Positions 4,641-11,106 of a stretch of 20,803 bases of DNA are shown here, one piece after another (position 1 is the first letter of the stretch; each line of letters opens with the position of its first letter). Origin of the DNA: a virus. Location: positions 1-20,803 of the IMG/VR virus record IMGVR_UViG_3300025732_000332; one strand, 5' to 3'. The position numbers were made by a program, and so were the translations under genes. The notes below the pieces were generated by a model. It was not told the origin of the DNA, did not search any database, and was given only the letters and a program-made list of their open reading frames with translations.

Positions 4641-4917
4641 TCCAAAAATTCTCTAGTGCATCATCTAACATTTGTTTTGGATCTATATCTTTTTTTGGAT
4701 CTCTGAGTTTTTTTGTATCAAAAGTAATCATCGGAGAAACTTCTCCATTTTCCTCAACTTTCAATTTAGCACCAAATACAGTTCCTTTTGGTTGTATTTC
4801 AACTTGATTGTAGGAATTTAACTTAATTTCACCTATATCAGTACTTACTTTTAAATAACCTGCTTTAGATGCGATATTGATTATATCTTCTGGTTGTCCT
4901 GGTAAATTTTCGGGCAT
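4627..4917 (-). CDS. Unknown small protein (96 aa), first of a three-gene operon
   Basis: A 96-aa protein beginning MPENLPGQPEDIIN, soluble, mostly beta-strand-like in the middle (KVSTDIGEIKLNSYNQVEIQ) with a helical acidic end. No family is recognised. It is the first gene after a 12-bp hairpin that carries a late promoter on its upstream side. The last T of that hairpin is one base from the ATG. Confidence 0.65.
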   Translation of the reverse strand: MPENLPGQPEDIINIASKAGYLKVSTDIGEIKLNSYNQVEIQPKGTVFGAKLKVEENGEVSPMITFDTKKLRDPKKDIDPKQMLDDALENFWNEQK

Positions 4918-4918
4918 T

Positions 4919-4945
4919 AAAAAGGAGTAAGTTTTACTCCTTTTT
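4919..4945 (-). terminator. Hairpin with T-run abutting the next start codon
   Basis: AAAAAGGAGTAA and TTACTCCTTTTT form a perfect 12-bp stem with a 3-base loop, followed at once by the ATG of the 96-aa gene. It would end transcripts of the Hc1-like gene (stop at 4961). Its 5' arm contains AAGGAG, the only Shine-Dalgarno-like sequence nearby. Confidence 0.7.
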
Positions 4946-4952
4946 ATTTATT
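4945..4952 (-). promoter_or_regulatory. Late promoter (AATAAATA) placed so that RNA starts inside the hairpin
   Basis: AATAAATA touches the upstream base of the terminator hairpin at 4919-4945. A late start about 7 bases on falls in the hairpin's 5' arm, so late RNA could not form the full stem and would pass into the operon. Confidence 0.5.
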
Positions 4953-4960
4953 ACGTTTTA

Positions 4961-5158
4961 TTACGCTGTTGCTTTTGCTTCTTTGCGTGAAGTCTTTTCT
5001 TCAGAAATTTCAGATCTCCTTGCTTTTGCAAGTTTTGTCAGTTCTTGAAGTGCTTTACGAGCACGAGTTCCTGCAGAACTATTTCCATTTACAAATTTTT
5101 CATCTTCATTTTGCCAAGTCGCAAATGCATCAGCAATTTGTTGTGTAGTTTCAGACAT
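4961..5158 (-). CDS. Histone H1/Hc1-like basic DNA-binding protein (65 aa)
   Basis: The start MSETTQQ is chosen because GAGGAG stands 6 bases upstream; an ATG at 5206 in frame would add 16 hydrophobic residues. The central pattern NGNSSAGTRARKALQEL-TKLAKARRSEI resembles the N-terminal domain of chlamydial Hc1 (KGNKAAAQRVR followed by KVAKVYRKES), and the C-terminus is Lys/Ala-rich. Hc1 proteins condense DNA. In a phage this could help pack or remodel DNA in the infected cell. A TATAAT-like element sits about 20 bases before the Shine-Dalgarno. The family link rests on motif resemblance only. Confidence 0.75.
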   Translation of the reverse strand: MSETTQQIADAFATWQNEDEKFVNGNSSAGTRARKALQELTKLAKARRSEISEEKTSRKEAKATA

Positions 5159-5209
5159 AATACTCCTCAAAAAATAATTAGGATTAATTATATATATCAT
5201 TTTCATATT

Positions 5210-5234
5210 AAAAAGGGAAGTTTTTACACTCCCC
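5210..5234 (-). terminator. Rho-independent terminator after the lysozyme-like gene
   Basis: GGGGAGT pairs with ACTTCCC (one G-U), followed by TTTTT on the minus strand, 11 bases after the stop of the lysozyme-like gene. Confidence 0.65.
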
Positions 5235-5245
5235 CTAATAGTTTA

Positions 5246-5884
5246 TTAAATTTTTTCTACTTCAACTTCAATTGGAATAAGACGAGATGCATAATCATAG
5301 GCGTATGATGTACGGGCACCATGATGACCCCACCCAATCCAACTGTAAGCATAATCCATATAACGATTAATGGATTTGCCAGGAACTTTCATTCGGTCTT
5401 CAATTTGTTTCCATTGAACTTCTGTAGTCAGATAACGAAGTTGAGTGTCTAGAGTTGAAGGAGATCCTCCAATTCTTCTAGCAAAATCACCCAGTCCATA
5501 ATAACGGTTTGCAGAAGTCCACTGGATGAGGCCATAACCTCTTCCACAACCGTTGTATGAAGTCCTAGCACCACCTTCACAAATATTAGGTACAAATGTA
5601 GATTCTTGCCTAATATTGCCCATGATGGTGGCAAGGGCGTTTTTATCTTTTATACCACGCTCTTGAAAGAAAGCAAGAGTAGTATTTTCGTGTTCATTAC
5701 ACCCTTTACAAATTAGCCTTTTCTCTTTTGGCTTTTCGGGAGCAACCTCTAGGATCGCTGTCTTCTCTGTTTCAAACTCCTTAATAATGGAATATGAAGG
5801 AGCACTTGCAGATGATGGCAGTGTTGCCGAAATGGTTGTAACCGATGCCAGAAGGGGCAGGGCTACAGTAAAGAAGTTTTGCAT
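5246..5884 (-). CDS. Secreted phage-tail-lysozyme-like peptidoglycan hydrolase
   Basis: A 212-aa protein. Residues 1-28 are a signal-peptide-like stretch (FFTVALPLLASVTTISATLP) with Ala-Ser-Ala exits. A linker with a CKGC pair (about 59-62) follows. From about 70 to 200 comes a phage_lysozyme2-type fold: ALATIMGNIRQESTF with the catalytic-type Glu in RQES, then GCGRGYGLIQWTS, Asp-Tyr-rich helices and WIGWGHHG. Members of the family cleave bacterial cell walls. With an export signal it may act as an endolysin through the host secretion path rather than through a holin pore. The first ATG lies 5 bases after the stop of a small frame (5890-5976). No Shine-Dalgarno is seen, so coupling is possible. 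Confidence 0.82.
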   Translation of the reverse strand: MQNFFTVALPLLASVTTISATLPSSASAPSYSIIKEFETEKTAILEVAPEKPKEKRLICKGCNEHENTTLAFFQERGIKDKNALATIMGNIRQESTFVPNICEGGARTSYNGCGRGYGLIQWTSANRYYGLGDFARRIGGSPSTLDTQLRYLTTEVQWKQIEDRMKVPGKSINRYMDYAYSWIGWGHHGARTSYAYDYASRLIPIEVEVEKI

Positions 5885-5889
5885 TAAAT

Positions 5890-5976
5890 TTAATTGAACT
5901 CTACATCCGTATAGAGAAAGCGCACATCCCCTTTCTCAAGGGGCAATCTCCACGGCTCTAAATCAAAATCAATATC
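5890..5976 (-). pseudogene. 28-codon protein-like frame without a start codon
   Basis: Minus-strand codons read DIDFDLEPWRLPLEKGDVRF and end LYTDVEFN-stop, five bases before the lysozyme-like ATG. The composition looks like real protein, yet the codon just before is TGA and no ATG is in frame. An ATG overlapping that TGA (ATGA) is one base out of frame. It may be a small gene broken by a one-base insertion, a gene using ATT or TTG as start, or chance. The same bases contain two competing hairpins. Confidence 0.35.
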
Positions 5977-5983
5977 TCATAAT

Positions 5984-6006
5984 AAAAAACCCTGCTCATA
6001 ACAGGG
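5984..6006 (-). terminator. Rho-independent terminator
   Basis: CCCTG, a 7-base loop, CAGGG and then TTTTTT on the minus strand, 47 bases after the stop of the acidic 104-aa gene. Confidence 0.75.
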
Positions 6007-6026
6007 ATTTTAACATTATAAGTTTT

Positions 6027-6033
6027 TATTTAG
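6027..6033 (-). promoter_or_regulatory. Late promoter (CTAAATA)
   Basis: CTAAATA lies after the acidic 104-aa gene and upstream of the terminator at 5984-6006. The order promoter-terminator-lysozyme gene is odd. Late RNA would start ahead of the hairpin and need to read through it to express the lysozyme-like gene. Confidence 0.4.
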
Positions 6034-6052
6034 GATTTGTCAATGGGTTGGT

Positions 6053-6367
6053 TTACCGAATATCCAATTCTTCCTCGTCAGTCCAACCTTCTTCCTCTAA
6101 ACAAAGATAATCAAGTTCAGTAGTACCTTCTGGGATATTAATCCACTCATCAAACTCTGCAAGAAGTGCCTGAGCATTTCTATGTCGATCTGCATCATGA
6201 AGGAGTTCAATTTTATTGATTGCCCACTCACGGACTTGTGCTACAGGTTCACTTTCAATCCAAGTTTCCATAGTAATCTTTTCTGAAGTAGGTTCCTCCA
6301 CTATAGAAGCACTTGGTTCTTCCGTCAAGTGCTCCAAAAAATTTTTAATTAATTTCAAAAAGTTCAT
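6053..6367 (-). CDS. Acidic small protein of unknown function (104 aa)
   Basis: A 104-aa, strongly acidic protein starting MNFLKLIKNFLEHLTEEPSA. The N-terminal 15 residues make an amphipathic helix and the C-terminus is Glu/Asp-rich (EEEGWTDEEELDI). I do not recognise a family. The pattern F-L-E-H-L-T-E near the N-terminus contains an L-x-E site like those cut by T4-type prohead proteases, but it lacks the full targeting sequence. It starts 4 bases after the stop of the HNH-like packaged protein and is likely co-transcribed with it. Confidence 0.7.
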   Translation of the reverse strand: MNFLKLIKNFLEHLTEEPSASIVEEPTSEKITMETWIESEPVAQVREWAINKIELLHDADRHRNAQALLAEFDEWINIPEGTTELDYLCLEEEGWTDEEELDIR

Positions 6368-6371
6368 AAAC

Positions 6372-6914
6372 TTAATTATTATTTTCTCTTACTCTCATTA
6401 ATGCCTTTCTAATAACAGAAGATCTTGTAGTTTTCTTTCCACCAGTATCTTTTGAATTTTTTGTTAGATTATCAGATTGTGGAATAACTCTTCTATTATC
6501 AGAAGCATCTCCTGGATGTATTTTATGCCACCTATCAGAGTTCCCCTTTCTATTTGCTTGTGCTTGTATATGATCTACATCGTGCTGTCTTCCAGTTTCT
6601 CTTGATTTATTTTGTGCCTCCTCTCTTTGCTTCTTCTTTCTTTCTCTTTCAATTTTTAATGCCTTGTTTGCTGTTGATGAAGGACTTGGATGAAGATTTC
6701 TTTTGGCGTGATCTTCAAGTTCTTTTTTACTAATTGCTTTTAAATTTTGAGATCTTCTTTCGCCTTGTCCCTGTATTGAAGATTTTCTTTTTGTAGTCCA
6801 TTTTCCTCCACCAGTATTTCTAACACGCCACTCATCAGGATTATCTTTTGCAAGACGCTTTTTCTCCGCCTCTTCTCTACTTGCTTCTAAAATAAACTCT
6901 CTAAAAGTTTTCAT
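6372..6914 (-). CDS. HNH-like nuclease with a capsid-targeting N-terminus (candidate injected protein)
   Basis: A 180-aa, very basic protein. It begins MKTFREFILEAS, which closely matches the capsid-targeting sequence of T4 internal proteins such as IPIII (MKTYQEFIAEAS). That sequence directs proteins into the prohead and is cut after I/L-x-E by the gp21 protease. The C-terminal third has HDVDHIQAQ (about 114-122), then PGDASDNRRVIPQSDNLTKN, fitting the His/Asn arrangement of HNH nucleases. A GGKWTTKR motif (about 36-43) recurs as GGKWTSRS in the 578-aa protein. Its gene follows the HNH gene at 6930, with late motif AATAAATA at 6935-6942. Packaging and injection are inferred. Confidence 0.7.
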   Translation of the reverse strand: MKTFREFILEASREEAEKKRLAKDNPDEWRVRNTGGGKWTTKRKSSIQGQGERRSQNLKAISKKELEDHAKRNLHPSPSSTANKALKIERERKKKQREEAQNKSRETGRQHDVDHIQAQANRKGNSDRWHKIHPGDASDNRRVIPQSDNLTKNSKDTGGKKTTRSSVIRKALMRVRENNN

Positions 6915-6929
6915 CTATATTGCTACTTT

Positions 6930-7520
6930 TTAGGTATTTATTAATTTACACTTATAACCTTTGTGCTGTTTAAATTTTCCCTTTGCTACATTACACATAT
7001 TTGAAGCATCAATTCCTTCATTTTTACAAAACTCATTCAAACCCTTAACAATCAAAACTTCACCATTAGGTTTAATAACTTCATAAGTTTTCATTTGGTT
7101 TGGTTGTGGAACAAACTTTCCTTTTTTTGCTTGACTGATTTTATCTTTAACTTCTTGAGTTCTTGGAATACCTCTAAATTTTTCTGCTTGCTTTTGGTAA
7201 TGTTCTTTTGGAAGAATTGATGGTTTGCCTTTACGAATACTACTTTGTTTCTGTTTCCACTTCTCAACTTCTTCTGGTTTTTCTTTCAACCATTTTTGGA
7301 AGTTTCTTTTAGCAAGTTCTATTCTCAACTCTTCCACTCCTTCAGTTTTACCAGAAAGCATACGAGAAGCAATATCGTCTTCAATATTACCATACACTTC
7401 AAATAATCTCTTATGAACCTCTGCGTGGGCCCACAGAGGAAGTTTTACAAGATTACTTGGTTCATCAGTTCCTCCCATATATTTTGGAACTATATGATGT
7501 ATGTGGTAAATCTCTTTCAT
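6930..7520 (-). CDS. HNH homing endonuclease with NUMOD repeats
   Basis: A 196-aa protein. Residues 6-40 hold a compact HNH motif: HIHHIVPKYMGG with the catalytic His, N23 in PSNLVKLP, and H32/H36 in AHAEVH. From about 85 to 135 there are basic helices with KGKPS and SQAKKGK signatures of NUMOD3 DNA-binding repeats. The end (about 146-192: PNGEVLIVKGLNEFCK, SNMCNVAKGK) fits a NUMOD1 helix-turn-helix. This nuclease-plus-NUMOD layout is typical of mobile phage endonucleases. It follows a GIY-YIG gene (stop at 7543) with a late-type GATAAATA between. A Shine-Dalgarno is not evident. Confidence 0.87.
   Translation of the reverse strand: MKEIYHIHHIVPKYMGGTDEPSNLVKLPLWAHAEVHKRLFEVYGNIEDDIASRMLSGKTEGVEELRIELAKRNFQKWLKEKPEEVEKWKQKQSSIRKGKPSILPKEHYQKQAEKFRGIPRTQEVKDKISQAKKGKFVPQPNQMKTYEVIKPNGEVLIVKGLNEFCKNEGIDASNMCNVAKGKFKQHKGYKCKLINT
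6935..6942 (-). promoter_or_regulatory. Late promoter (AATAAATA) before the HNH-like packaged protein
   Basis: AATAAATA overlaps the last codons of the NUMOD-HNH gene and stands 21 bases before the ATG of the candidate injected protein. Late timing fits a head component. Confidence 0.55.
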
Positions 7521-7542
7521 TTACAGAATGTTGCCGTTATAG

Positions 7543-7980
7543 TTATTTATCAAAGTAATCTTTTCTAAAATAACGACCCAAAATATTTACATTATAAAAA
7601 GCAGGTGTTCCATCCTCCAATGCTTCAGTCAAAACTCCTTTGACGAACAATTGTCTGGTTTCTTCAAAGTTTGTTTTGCCCTTTGTTTTATGTAATGATA
7701 AGATAGTTCGACTAAAATTTTGTCTACCAAATTTGTCAATGTCTTCTTTAAGTTCCGGACAAGACCCATAGTAATCCTTCCAATTAGATTCTGTTTTTAC
7801 CTTTCTTTTTTTACCTTTCGGAGTTCTAAACTGCCAAAGATACTTTCTTCCAATATATTTTCTACCATTCAGTTTATTTTCTATCAAATAAACAAACCCA
7901 AAATAATCTCCAATATCCGAACTCGTAAAGGGAATTCCATTATAGTTCCAAGGGTTTTCATAGTCAATATCTGTACTCAT
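7543..7980 (-). CDS. GIY-YIG endonuclease (phage Seg-like)
   Basis: A 145-aa protein. The GIY-YIG core is FGFVYLIENKLNGRKYIGRK (about 27-46), with Tyr-Leu-Ile standing for GIY and Y-I-G intact. Conserved Arg/Lys residues follow, and a Glu in NFEETRQLFV (about 103-112) is the expected metal-binding residue. The family makes double-strand cuts; in T4-like phages free-standing copies (SegA-E) promote their own spread. The ATG lies inside the end of the 53-aa gene (17-base overlap), so translation is probably coupled. A late-type CATAAATA inside that gene (8007-8014) may add late expression. Confidence 0.83.
   Translation of the reverse strand: MSTDIDYENPWNYNGIPFTSSDIGDYFGFVYLIENKLNGRKYIGRKYLWQFRTPKGKKRKVKTESNWKDYYGSCPELKEDIDKFGRQNFSRTILSLHKTKGKTNFEETRQLFVKGVLTEALEDGTPAFYNVNILGRYFRKDYFDK
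7544..7551 (-). promoter_or_regulatory. Late promoter (GATAAATA) before the NUMOD-HNH gene
   Basis: GATAAATA overlaps the end of the GIY-YIG gene, 24 bases upstream of the ATG at 7520. Unlike the other endonuclease promoters here, I see no good inverted repeat around it. Confidence 0.5.
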
Positions 7981-8125
7981 CTAACACATCAAGAACTGCA
8001 TTCAGATATTTATGAGCGAGTCCTTTCATGTCCATATCGTGCCTTATATGCTCATTATGCAAATCATTCTTTAACTTTAAAACGCGAACTTTAAGTTCTT
8101 CTTTTGTTACTTTATTTTTAGACAT
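7964..8125 (-). CDS. Small helical phage protein (53 aa)
   Basis: A 53-codon frame beginning MSKNKVTKEELKVRVLKLKN and ending VLDVLDEYRY. It is mostly charged helix with coiled-coil-like leucine spacing, and no membrane segment. The ATG comes right after a hairpin whose T-run reads TTTTTTA-ATG. The stop lies within the following GIY-YIG gene, giving a 17-base overlap. This kind of short helical protein is common in cyanophage genomes; function is unknown. Confidence 0.75.
   Translation of the reverse strand: MSKNKVTKEELKVRVLKLKNDLHNEHIRHDMDMKGLAHKYLNAVLDVLDEYRY
8007..8014 (-). promoter_or_regulatory. Late-type promoter (CATAAATA) inside the 53-aa gene
   Basis: CATAAATA within the coding sequence, 27 bases before the GIY-YIG ATG at 7980. 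It could give the endonuclease its own late transcript. As a single 8-base match inside a gene it may also be chance. Confidence 0.35.
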
Positions 8126-8126
8126 T

Positions 8127-8148
8127 AAAAAAGGAGGGGTTACCTCCT
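8127..8148 (-). terminator. Hairpin with T-run directly before the 53-aa gene
   Basis: AGGAGG pairs with CCTCCT-type bases around a 5-base loop, followed by TTTTTT and the ATG of the 53-aa gene. It ends transcripts from the 49-aa gene (stop 8163). The 5' arm carries AGGAGG. A late-like TATAGATA sits just upstream (8150-8157). The layout copies that at 4919-4952. Confidence 0.6.
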
Positions 8149-8162
8149 CTATCTATAAAAGA

Positions 8163-8312
8163 TTAGTCATTTGTACCTAACCATTCCTTACAAAAGTCAT
8201 AATCTCCAAACAAAAATTCATCACATTCTGCTGCTTCTTTATAGGCATTTATGATTGATTGTTCACACCATTCATCATAATTGGAATCGTTTTTAAGTAT
8301 TTTGGGATTCAT
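8163..8312 (-). CDS. Small acidic phage protein (49 aa)
   Basis: A 49-codon frame beginning MNPKILKNDSNYDEWCEQSI and ending CKEWLGTND. It is acidic and aromatic-rich with three cysteines and looks like a folded mini-protein. It overlaps the end of the upstream GIY-YIG gene by 20 bases and is followed by a terminator. Function is unknown. The composition and tight packing, rather than any motif, support it. Confidence 0.7.
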   Translation of the reverse strand: MNPKILKNDSNYDEWCEQSIINAYKEAAECDEFLFGDYDFCKEWLGTND

Positions 8313-8769
8313 TTGATTTTAAAAATCTACCTTTGGAATCTCTGGGAAGTTTTTTTCTTTTACCTTCTGCCCACACCTTTTTCATAGACTCTTTTTTTCT
8401 TTCAATTTCTTCTTGAGTTTGTTTTCCGGGTCTTCCTTTTCTATGAGCAGATTGAGAATATTTTTCTTTTATTTCTTTAGTTCTCTCATAAGGTTTATAT
8501 AAGTGTTTATATTGTTTTGGGGGTTTATCTCCCCCATCTGTGTTATTTTCAAGTATTCCAGTTCCATTATTTAATCTACCATACTTAAGAATTAGATTAA
8601 CTTCTTCTTTTAAGGCAGTTTCCTCATCAACATCTTTTACATAAAAAATAACTCTATCGGGAGGTGGAACTTCTACACTATGGGACTTTTGTTTCCATCT
8701 GTTTCCTTTCCCTTTACCGACGTAATAAGGAGTTCCATCCTCCTTTAGATAGAGATAAACGTAATACAT
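8293..8769 (-). CDS. GIY-YIG homing endonuclease
   Basis: A 158-aa protein. The core MYYVYLYLKEDGTPYYVGKG (residues 1-20) matches GIY...YIG in divergent form, followed by the conserved Arg in GNRWKQK. A Glu in ALKEEVNLILKYG (about 53-65) is the expected catalytic acid. The C-terminal half is basic with HRKGRPGKQTQEE and similar stretches, as in NUMOD3-type DNA-binding tails. The gene sits immediately after nrdB. GAAAGG is directly upstream of the ATG. Between the nrdB stop and this start lies a perfect 8-bp inverted repeat. T4-like phages often carry such genes beside nrd genes. Confidence 0.85.
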   Translation of the reverse strand: MYYVYLYLKEDGTPYYVGKGKGNRWKQKSHSVEVPPPDRVIFYVKDVDEETALKEEVNLILKYGRLNNGTGILENNTDGGDKPPKQYKHLYKPYERTKEIKEKYSQSAHRKGRPGKQTQEEIERKKESMKKVWAEGKRKKLPRDSKGRFLKSNESQNT

Positions 8770-8782
8770 CCTTTCAGTACAG

Positions 8783-8808
8783 TTTAAATTATTATATCAC
8801 AATTTAAA
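8783..8808 (-). promoter_or_regulatory. Inverted repeat with TATAAT-like loop before the GIY-YIG gene
   Basis: TTTAAATT (8801-8808) and AATTTAAA (8783-8790) form a perfect 8-bp stem over the nrdB stop codon. The 10-base loop GTGATATAAT holds a -10-like TATAAT. It resembles the hairpin-promoter layouts before the other endonuclease genes, though the box is not a clean late promoter. Confidence 0.45.
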
Positions 8809-9978
8809 GTTTTTGAATGTATCAGTATTAACATCTTGTTTAATACCACCAACCAAATACGTTTCCTGCTCCGTTTCTTGAGGTGCCACCTGAAGACCCT
8901 TGGAATTAATCCAATGAGAAGTCCAAGGAAGAGGATTATTGTTTGCTGAAATATCGTATTGAGGTTTTAACCCAATTGCCTTTAATCTTCTATTTGCTAT
9001 CCATTCTACGTATTGCTGAAGAAGTTTGTCATTAAGTCCAATCATGCTCCCATCTTTGAACAGATAATCTGCCCAACGCTTCTCTTCATTTACAGCACGA
9101 TCAAACATCTTATATGTCCACTCTTCTTCTTCCTTCATAATCTTTTGCATTTCGGGATCATCACCTTCTCTCCACTTATTCAGAATATTCTGAGTAAGTG
9201 CTAAGTGTTGGTTTTCGTCTCTTGCGATAAGAGAGATGATCTTCGCAGACCCTTCCATCAACTTGAGTTCACCAAAAGCAAATGAGCAAGCAAAAGAAAC
9301 GTAAAAACGAATACCCTCAAGGATATTGACGTTTGCAACTGCCCTATAAAGTTTTCTCTTTACCTCAATGAGTGTTTCTTTTGCATTACTTACCCCCTCA
9401 AGACGGAACATCCAATCGCTGGAAGTTCCATAAGATTGGGCAGATTGAATGAAGTCGTCATATGACTCTGTAACGCTCCTAGCACGTTCTAGAATGCGCT
9501 CGTCACCGATGATGGTATCAAATACCTCAGAAGGGTCAGAATAAACGTTCTTGATGATATAAGTGTAAGATCGTGAATGGATCATTTCCATAAATCCCCA
9601 CACTTCCATACACGCTTCCAGTTCAGGAAGAGAGCAATATGGAATAAATGCCATACCAGGACCACGACCCTGAACAGAGTCAAGCATAATCTGATACTTC
9701 AGATTAGAAGTATAGATATGCTTCTGTTCGGGACGAAGAGTTTGATAATCTCCACGATCCTTCTGGAGAGACACCTCTTCTGGTCTCCAGAAGTATCCAA
9801 GTTGCTGAGTGGTTAATTTATCAAAGATGGGATATTTGTATGAATCATATCTCTGAATTCCTAGTGGTTTTCCAAAAAACATTGGTTGCTTTTTGGTATC
9901 AACCTTTTCCGTATTAAAAACGGTCATTCCTTTAATATTCGTTTGTGGTTCTTCTGTGGAAGAAATTTTAAACTCCAT
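8797..9978 (-). CDS. nrdB: Ribonucleotide reductase class Ia, beta subunit (NrdB)
   Basis: A 393-aa protein, close to the ~375 of E. coli NrdB. NrdB holds the di-iron centre and tyrosyl radical that starts reduction of ribonucleotides to deoxyribonucleotides by NrdA. The ligands are visible: Glu and His in MEVWGFMEMIHSRSYTY (about 125-141), with the radical Tyr four residues after the His; Glu in FACSFAFGE; and Glu/His in ARDENQHLAL. The C-terminus ends NTDTFKNFKL, a tail of the sort that docks on NrdA. It follows the second nrdA half by 33 bases with Shine-Dalgarno GGGAG. Together they supply deoxynucleotides for phage DNA synthesis. Confidence 0.96.
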   Translation of the reverse strand: MEFKISSTEEPQTNIKGMTVFNTEKVDTKKQPMFFGKPLGIQRYDSYKYPIFDKLTTQQLGYFWRPEEVSLQKDRGDYQTLRPEQKHIYTSNLKYQIMLDSVQGRGPGMAFIPYCSLPELEACMEVWGFMEMIHSRSYTYIIKNVYSDPSEVFDTIIGDERILERARSVTESYDDFIQSAQSYGTSSDWMFRLEGVSNAKETLIEVKRKLYRAVANVNILEGIRFYVSFACSFAFGELKLMEGSAKIISLIARDENQHLALTQNILNKWREGDDPEMQKIMKEEEEWTYKMFDRAVNEEKRWADYLFKDGSMIGLNDKLLQQYVEWIANRRLKAIGLKPQYDISANNNPLPWTSHWINSKGLQVAPQETEQETYLVGGIKQDVNTDTFKNFKL

Positions 9979-10011
9979 ACCTGCTCCCTCACATAGTATA
10001 TTTAATAAACT

Positions 10012-11106
10012 TCAAATTTTACAACTTTCGCAATCTTCCTCTTCAGCACCAGAAAGTTCTTGAAGAAGTGATTGAAGATTTGATTTTTCCTCAACTACTT
10101 CATCAGTTTTAATATCATAAGTGTTTTGATAGTATGCTGTTTTCCAACCATAGCGATAACAGTTCAAAAAGTCATTTGCCATAACTGAAGTTGGTACTTC
10201 ATTGTTATCATAATTCTCTGGATTGTAACTCCAGTTACCAGAAATAGCTTGGTCAAAGAATTTTTGCATTACTGCAACAACATTAATATACCCAGTATTG
10301 TTAGGCATATCCCACAGAAGCGTATAGTTGTTCTTGAGAGTATGATACTGTGGAACAATCTGTTTGAGCGGTCCTTTTTTAGATTTCTTAACGGACAAAT
10401 AATCTCTTGGTGGTTCAATTCCATTAGTTGCGTTTGACACAACGGAACTGCTCTCCGATGGCATCTGTGCAGACAGTGTTGAGTGTCTGAGACCATATTC
10501 CAAGATAGATGCTCTAAGAGTTTCCCAATCATGCTCAAGTTCAATAGAAGTAATTTCGTCTACATCTTTTTTATAGGTATCTATTGGAAGAATACCATCA
10601 GCATACTTAGTACGACCAAAGTATTCACAATGTCCTTTCTCTTTAGCAAGTTGATTGGACGCTTTCAGAAGATAATATTGGAATGCTTCGGTAAGTCCAT
10701 GAACAGCATTCCATGCTTCTTGGTCTGCATAATTGTATCCAAGTTTTGCCAAATAGTGTGCCAGACCAATAAACCCTATGCCAAGTGAACGACGTGCCTT
10801 GGTGGCGATTTCTGCCGCTGCTACGGGGTATTTTTGATAGTCAATCAACTCATCCAAACCACGAACAGAAAGGTCACAAAGTTCTTCAAGTTCTTCATCA
10901 GATTTCACTTTACCGACATTAATGGCCGAAAGAATACAAAGAGCAATCTCACCATTTGTATCGTCAATGTGCTGAATAGGATAAGTTGGAAGAGTAATTT
11001 CCTGACAATTATGAACTAGAATATCATTTGCGAAGAAATTATGAGTTCCTTCTACAGTAATATCATAAACTGGAATTTCTTCTTCAAGATATTCAATCTT
11101 TAACAT
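10012..11106 (-). CDS. nrdA: NrdA C-terminal half, preceded by an intein C-domain
   Basis: A 364-aa protein. Residues 1-33 are an intein C-domain: VYDITVEGTHNFFANDIL (block F) and VHN just before Cys34 (block G). From Cys34 on it is the C-terminal part of class Ia NrdA: CQEITLPTYP, the redox Cys in GEIALCILSA, ATNGIEPPR, and the C-terminal CESC pair that passes electrons to the active site. Splicing to the upstream half gives 434+331 = 765 residues (E. coli 761), and Cys34 becomes the radical cysteine equivalent to E. coli C439. The gene has its own AGGAG Shine-Dalgarno, and the ATG overlaps the GIY-YIG stop by 7 bases, so translation is coupled. Alone, this half could not be active. Confidence 0.95.
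   Translation of the reverse strand: MLKIEYLEEEIPVYDITVEGTHNFFANDILVHNCQEITLPTYPIQHIDDTNGEIALCILSAINVGKVKSDEELEELCDLSVRGLDELIDYQKYPVAAAEIATKARRSLGIGFIGLAHYLAKLGYNYADQEAWNAVHGLTEAFQYYLLKASNQLAKEKGHCEYFGRTKYADGILPIDTYKKDVDEITSIELEHDWETLRASILEYGLRHSTLSAQMPSESSSVVSNATNGIEPPRDYLSVKKSKKGPLKQIVPQYHTLKNNYTLLWDMPNNTGYINVVAVMQKFFDQAISGNWSYNPENYDNNEVPTSVMANDFLNCYRYGWKTAYYQNTYDIKTDEVVEEKSNLQSLLQELSGAEEEDCESCKI
11008..11106 (-). other. Split intein C-domain (Int-C) coding segment
   Basis: It codes for 33 residues from the start codon to the terminal Asn. The motif THNFFANDILVHN followed by Cys is diagnostic of intein blocks F and G: penultimate His, terminal Asn that cyclises, and Cys at +1 as the second nucleophile. 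The length is like the ~35-residue Int-C of natural split inteins. Confidence 0.93.

Noticed and set aside
5159-5206. N-terminal extension of the Hc1-like protein (start at 5206)
   Set aside because: The internal ATG at 5158 has GAGGAG at proper spacing. The extension is hydrophobic and AT-driven and follows a terminator T-run directly.
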